A stretch of DNA of 64,000 bases from Cheiracanthium punctorium (taxonomy: Eukaryota > Arthropoda > Arachnida > Araneae > Cheiracanthiidae), in the NCBI GenBank assembly GCA_038373885.1, contig JAWZYV010014418.1:930001-994000 (forward strand), in the 5' to 3' direction. Within the stretch, counting starts at the first letter, position 1. Every line of letters begins with the position of its first letter. Under the pieces are notes generated by a model. That model ran no database searches and was not told the DNA's origin. It was given only the letters and a program-made list of their open reading frames with translations. Positions 58,963 to 64,000 of this stretch are shown here, one piece after another. A program made the translations under genes and the position numbers.

Positions 58963-59082
58963 GTTTAATTAGTCATATTTGCTTATAATTTGATAAATGT
59001 ATATCTATAATTTTTAATGCTTACTTGTTTTAAACTCTTCAGTTTATATTAAAGATCTTACATTTTTCTCTTTCTTTTTTAG

Positions 59083-59129
59083 GTAAGTGGATTACATTCT
59101 TTGCCATATTCTTCAATATTTCCGGTATG
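59083..59129 (+). CDS. Candidate exon encoding a membrane-like segment
   Basis: A strong pyrimidine tract (TTTCTCTTTCTTTTTTAG) precedes 47 bases that end at a good donor (ATG followed by GTAAGA). With two bases completing an upstream codon, the frame reads KWITFFAIFFNISGM, a hydrophobic stretch typical of a transmembrane helix, and ends in phase 0. The parent gene is unknown. Confidence 0.3.
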
Positions 59130-59134
59130 GTAAG

Positions 59135-59870
59135 AATTATTTACAGCTTAAAATAAATCATATTTATGAATGTTATTTAAAAAAAGAAAGACAAAATGTT
59201 AAAGGGGGTTCCGTGCAGAGCACATTTTCTAGAATGCTAAATTTTTATATGGCTTGCATTTTTAGTTTTAGTTTGTGTCATAACATGATGAAAACAAGAG
59301 TTCTTATTACAAATTTTTCGTTAAAAATTTTAAGTTGTAAACGAAATTTAACAAAATTTCATATTTTCGAAAACTGCTCTATGACGAATTCGCTTCATGA
59401 TTTACTAATTTCTTTCGCACTGTGTAACACTTAACTTAATTTTTAGTGCCTATCATTAAAGTAAAGTATAAAATTAAAAAAAAAATTACAAGTACTTTTA
59501 AATACTTTCAAAGTTGTTAAACATATTTGGTCACATTTAATTGAATGTTTAAAATACCACAAGAATTTTAGTTCATTTCATTAAAAAATGTTATAGTAGT
59601 GCGCAGTACGTAGGAAATTAGCAAATAATGAGATGAATTCAGCATAGAGCAATTAAATTTCGTGTTATTTCGCGATTATTGTTTAGAGGAAAATTTCGCG
59701 TTAGAAATTTTGTTAAATTTCTCTTGAAAATTGAACGATTAAAAAAAAAAAAAAACTAAGTTTGTTTTATAAAGAACATTCTTGTTTCCATCATATGATA
59801 AATAGAGGTACGGAAGTTTCGTTTCTTATGAAAAAGATGCGAATTTTTTTATAATTTCTCATAGACGCTA
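59135..59870. other. AT-rich spacer, no gene seen
   Basis: A plus-strand open frame extends from the candidate exon at 59,083 to 59,434 but is AT-driven beyond the donor. Nothing else is supported. Confidence 0.35.
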
Positions 59871-59874
59871 AATA

Positions 59875-61281
59875 CACTGAGTGACATTGAAAATGCACCA
59901 AGAAGAAGTGGTCAGAAAATTATGCAAATTTCAGTGTAAATGCACCTTCCCGAGTTATGCTAATGATGTAAAATTGGCAGCTCGCTAGTGCACGTGGAAA
60001 AAGATATACGGGAAGGAACCGGTAGAATGGACAATTTTTGTGAAAGTATTACTGCTAGAGAAATTTTATTCTTGTCTCAGAGGACACGTGTAACCAGAGA
60101 ATGCCAGGCCGCCGTCAACGGAGGCAGTTCCAGCAGACAGACGATTTTACGAGGGGCATGGTGATTGGACTGAGAAGGGCAGGTTGGTCCATTCGGCAAA
60201 TCTCGACAGACGCACACCTGGATGTGTCCACTGTACCCGGCACGACCGGATGGCGAAGATGGTTGGAACAAGGAAATGTGGCACGTTTAAGGGGTGCCGG
60301 TGCAGCCAGAGTGACGTGAGCACGCGTGGATCGACGCATCCACCGACAAACATTTGCGGCCCCGCAAGCTACTTCAACCTCCATTCTGCGACATGTTCAA
60401 CACACCTTAGATGTTTCTATATTGACCAGAACCATTTCCCGTCAATTGGCTGCTAGTGGCCTACACTCATGGCGTCCATTAAAAAGGCTGCCTTTGGCTC
60501 CACAGTATAGACGCAACGATTGCAATGGTGCCAGGCTAGAGCGACATGGACGACAGAATGGCACAAGGTCGTGTTTTCAAATGAGTTACGCTTCTGTTTC
60601 TAGAGAGAGAGTCACCGCGTACGAGTGTGGCGTCGACGTAGAAACAGGTCCAATCCGGCAGCAATTGTAGAACGCCCCACCGCGCGACAACGTGGCATCA
60701 TGGTTTGAGGAGCAATTGCGTATGACTCCAGGTCAACTCTAGTTCGTATTTGGGGCACTATGACGGCTCAACAATATCTAGATGATGCGCTGCGGCCGGT
60801 GACACTCCCCTACCTTCAAACGGTTCCCAACGCCCTGTATCAGCAAGATAACGCTCGACCGCACACTGCTCGCATCAGTCAACGTGTTCTGCAAGGTGTA
60901 CAAACGCTTCCCTGACCACCGTACTCTCCTGATTTGTCGCCAATCGATCACATTTGGGATGTGATTGGGCGCCATTTGCAGACCCTGCCGCTAGCCCGTT
61001 CAGAAGACTAACTGTGGCAAATGGTTGACAGGGAATGGAGAAACATTTCTCAGGACGCCATCCGTACTCTCATTGACACAGTACCTAGACGTGTTGCTTC
61101 GTGTATCACCGTCCACGGTGGTCCGACAACCTACTAAGGCGACGCTGCTCTCCCTCCGTATTATGCATATCATTTTGAAATAAAGATCACTTATTGTTCA
61201 CTGCTGTCTCTCTCTGCTTACCGAGTTTCAACACTTTCTGGCCACTCCTTATGGGTGTTGCATTTTCAATGTCGGGCAGTG
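59875..61281 (+). mobile_element. Second Tc1-like transposon, 1,407 bp, dead
   Basis: The ends CACTGAGTGACATTGAAAAT and the complement of CACTGCCCGACATTGAAAAT form an inverted repeat, with TA at 59,873-59,874 and 61,282-61,283. The 5' end differs from the 3' end at four of the first nine bases. It holds one badly damaged transposase frame. It belongs to a different Tc1 lineage from the copy at 9,534. Confidence 0.92.
60101..61137 (+). pseudogene. Tc1-family transposase, multiple stops and a frameshift
   Basis: It starts MPGRRQRRQFQQTDDFTRGM, with helix-turn-helix sequence through RRAGWSIRQIST. Damage: TGA at 60,317; a one-base frameshift near 60,512; a stop in the FCF region near 60,603; TGA codons where Trp is usual (near 60,706 and 60,915); and a stop near 61,010. 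The first catalytic Asp is replaced by Asn (VFSNELRF). The second is kept (QQDNARPH). The third acidic residue, usually Glu, is Asp (SPIDHIWD). The end is PRRVASCITVHGGPTTY. It is not functional. Confidence 0.92.
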
Positions 61282-61284
61282 TAT

Positions 61285-62230
61285 AAGCAATTTGTGAATA
61301 GACGCGAATTTGTGCGAAAATTTCTAATTTTTGTGATTAGGTGCAAAATATAGCTTAAAAAGAAAGAAAGAAAATTACGTTAAAGAATCCGTAAATTCAA
61401 GATTCAAATCAGCGTCATATCTGGGCTGAGTCTGAAATTAATGAAATTAATTAACAAATTAGAAGATTCAAGTTTACCATTTGTGAAACACATTAGAAAG
61501 CTTGAAAGCAACTTTGGCTTGAACGACAATTTGGATCTAAACACAATGCTAAAAACCGCATCTGAAAAAAAAAATTCAATACATTTTCTTTGCACATAAA
61601 ATTAAATATAACAATTGAAGCCTCTTTTCACATTGGCCAATTATTTTTCCGTCTGTGCCTGCAAGTTAATATATAATAAGTACTTATAAGTGCGAGCTAA
61701 TAAATGCCTTTTTCAACTTTTCCGAAGTAGATTTACAGAGCATTTGGAGTCCAACTAAAAGCCTAGATGCAGAACGTTACTTTACTAATTAAAATGGCGT
61801 CGTTACAGACAGAAGAACTACTCTAAAATAGTCAAATGTTGAAATTACAACAATGTAGCTTTTAACTAACATTGAATATAAATTTTAAGTGTATAAAAAT
61901 TTTTTTACAAGTAGTTAATGCGAAATTTCAAAATTTCATATCTTTTCTGCGAAATTTCTGTTTTTTAATTTGCGAAAATTCCGTACCTTTAATGATAAGG
62001 TAAAAGTGCATGAGTCAAATAAAAACTCTGTATTTTTTTTTTTTTTTTTTTTAAGTGCTCTGAAAGTAAGTAACATACTTTTACCGTGAGGAATTTTCAT
62101 ATTCATTATTTCAAAATATTAGGTACATTTAATTAACTATGATTCAAAAGTGAGAACCGCCGTGTGGTTATTAGAACTCAAAAATCCCTGTTGCCCCCCC
62201 CCCCCCGAACCTTTCCTTTACGTATTACAC
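61285..62230. other. AT-rich spacer, no gene seen
   Basis: T run at 62,032-62,053 and C run near 62,195; no exon or repeat with clear ends. Confidence 0.4.
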
Positions 62231-62240
62231 TTTTTACATA

Positions 62241-63080
62241 CCTGCCAACTTTTACGGATTATCAGTAAAATTTACGGATTTTGTTGTTAATTTACTGATG
62301 TACGGATATGACCAGTAATTTTACGAATTGATCGGCGGTTTACGAAGTCCTCAATTTCTTACAATTCAATCTTTTTCCATCCGTCTAGAGAATATATATT
62401 TTCCCTTCACCACCCCTTTATTTAAATCTCCAATGCCATAAGAGTAAAAATTGATTCCTATTTTGAATTTAAAATTAATTTTTAATCCCCCCCCCCCTTC
62501 TCCTTTCTTAAGGAAACCATTAAAGAAAAAAAGAAAAAAACTTCATTGAATGGGGCAGGTTCAGATTTTCAATTCGAGCTTTTCCCATCTCTCTTGTGAG
62601 TAAATATTTTCCCCTTAGTACTCTTTCATTTAAAGCTCCAACGCCGTAAGGATAAAAACTGATTCCTATTTTTCCTATTTTAAATTTAATTTTTTAACCT
62701 CAGATTTTCAATTCGAGCTTTTCCCATATCTCTTGTGAGTAAATATTTTCCCCTTAGTACTCTTTCATTTAAAGCTCCAACGCCGTAAGGATAAAAACTG
62801 ATTCCTATTTTTCCTATTTTAAATTTAATTTTTTAACCTCTCCTCTCCCTAATTAAACCAGGTAAGGGAAAAAAATACACTAAGTAGAGCAGGTTCAGTT
62901 ATGAATGAAAATGATTTAATAAAAATAAAAAATATTTTGACCAGAAATAAGTTTAGTTTAACAAGAGCACGAGTTATTAGTACCAAAATAAATAAATAAA
63001 CTTAGTTTTAAAGATGGAGGTAAAAATGTACTGAAATGAGGACATAACTTTACTCATGTTAATTTTCTTAGGTTGGCAGG
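62241..63080. mobile_element. Non-autonomous element with CCTGCCAAC termini
   Basis: The left end CCTGCCAACTTTTACGG matches the complement of the right end (CTTAGGTTGGCAGG) over the first nine bases. The immediate flanks TTACATA and TTACGTA differ at one base. A longer direct repeat TTACGTATTA occurs at 62,219 and 63,081, so the true left boundary could be about 12 bp further out. It contains the 139-bp tandem duplication and a third, diverged unit near 62,365-62,500. It is non-coding. Confidence 0.6.
62561..62838 (+). repeat. 139-bp tandem duplication, nearly identical
   Basis: Units 62,561-62,699 and 62,700-62,838 differ at one visible position (CATCTCTC against CATATCTC). A more diverged relative precedes them at about 62,365-62,500. 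The identity implies a very recent duplication or conversion, or an assembly artefact. Confidence 0.92.
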
Positions 63081-63089
63081 TTACGTATT

Positions 63090-64000
63090 AAAATAGCAAA
63101 TTTAATCAGTTACTGAAGATTAAATAAGTACAGGTCCGTGTAATAGCTTTAACAGTGTATTTTTAAAATTACTCTGCTATATTTTAAAATTTAATCACGA
63201 AGTTTAGTAAATCAATTATAGTTTAAATTAACCAGGCACAGTTTCACAAAATAACTCTGTCAGGAGCGTTTATAAAAAGAAAAGGTGTTTGGTCTCGCCA
63301 AACGGAGCTAACCTCTCCCAGACACGGATGATTACAGAGCTACCTGCATTCGATTACAAGGACTGATATAAATTAAGATTAGCACTAGTTCTTAAAAAGA
63401 TTATTATTAGATATCATTAAAAATCACCGAAAAACTGTTTTCTTATTCCAAATCAAATTAACTTTTCAAAAGAAGAAAATACTTCGCCTCTCCCCAACTT
63501 CTTTAAAAAAATTATTATTATGATCAAGTTAAATTACATGTTATTCTTCAGTCTGCCATGCTAAGGAATTCTTTTCTTGTAGCATAGATATATTCATTTT
63601 TTTCATTTTATATTAGAATTAAAATATTATATATATATAAGTCCACCTGATTAAACTGCCTTAAAAGCTGCAAATGAATTAGTTGGTAAATATTTTTACT
63701 GTTTGTTCAGGTTTCAAACAAGAAATTAAAAATAAAATATAGAAACCGCATAAAACTACGCTTATTATACCATTATTTGTTTATTTTTTCGCAACTTTTA
63801 AATTCGATACAGAAAATGTGTTAGGTTTATTCACTGTCGGCTTGCTTGTGAATCATTCTGCCGGTCGTGTTGTGCCATCTGTTTACCCAACAGTCTGCGT
63901 AACTTGTTGCTTTGTGCGGACATACCATTTCCGAAGCGTATTCGAAATTTCCGCTGGACCCGGATCAATAAAACCAGATAAATGTTCCAACGGAATCCAT
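63090..64000. other. Spacer, no gene seen
   Basis: AT-rich to about 63,780, then less so at the right edge (63,830-64,000). An exon could begin there, but no complete splice-bounded frame lies within the window. Confidence 0.35.

Noticed and set aside
35314..59129. Joining plus-strand candidates at 35.3 and 59.1 kb into one gene
   Set aside because: Exon phases do not match (the first ends with two bases of a codon, the last needs one), so at least one more exon would be required and none could be placed.
1..64000. CRISPR arrays, bacterial operons, rRNA genes or an intact LINE/LTR reverse transcriptase
   Set aside because: No spacer-repeat structure, ribosome binding sites, rRNA motifs or YxDD-type reverse transcriptase motif in a coding context were seen on either strand.

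Overview
The window is an AT-rich (roughly two-thirds A+T), intron- and repeat-dominated piece of an animal nuclear genome. It has no operons, no ribosome binding sites and no long uninterrupted host reading frame. The mixture of Tc1, mariner, pogo and hAT-type DNA transposons, tRNA-derived SINEs and long poly-A and dinucleotide tracts points to an arthropod. The 9.8-10.8 kb Tc1 transposase resembles copies I recall as very common in orb-weaver spiders, so a spider (Araneae) is the best guess; this rests on memory, not on a search.

Layout. 0-13.4 kb: a dense transposon field with foldback MITEs, two copies of a CCCCAGCTAG-ended MITE, a ~157-bp minisatellite array broken by two insertions, SINEs, a 441-bp palindromic MITE, a nearly complete 1,505-bp Tc1 element, and a possible coding exon split by a small hAT MITE (12.0-12.5 kb). 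13.9-15.7 kb: three candidate minus-strand coding exons; the 103-bp one at 14.4 kb is the best single exon in the window. 16.7-24.3 kb: SINEs, a pogo-like element, a nested element and AT-rich spacer. 24.9-28.0 kb: a 3,095-bp hAT-type element with a perfect 8-bp target duplication, set in a GC-richer host segment that has coding character on its right side. 29-35 kb: hAT MITEs and convergent candidate exons (plus strand 31.9-32.95 kb, minus strand 34.2-34.4 kb). 36.5-39.6 kb: a diverged tandem triplication whose units look like promoter plus first exon plus splice donor. 40-47.5 kb: mostly AT-rich spacer with homopolymers. 47.5-51.6 kb: a four-unit minisatellite, a pogo MITE, three SINEs and a mariner whose catalytic core is deleted and which carries a SINE. 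53.5-57.3 kb: two full foldback MITEs, one with a mariner-like MITE inside. 57.6-64 kb: a decayed coding segment, a candidate membrane-segment exon, a dead second Tc1 element and a MITE containing a 139-bp tandem duplication.

How it fits together. Host exons are few, short and scattered, as expected for long introns. They were found from splice signals plus open frames only, so they are hypotheses and their parent genes could not be named. The transposons are supported directly by inverted repeats, target duplications and protein motifs. Several insertions sit in or beside candidate exons, and the 36.5-39.6 kb triplication is the most unusual non-transposon structure.
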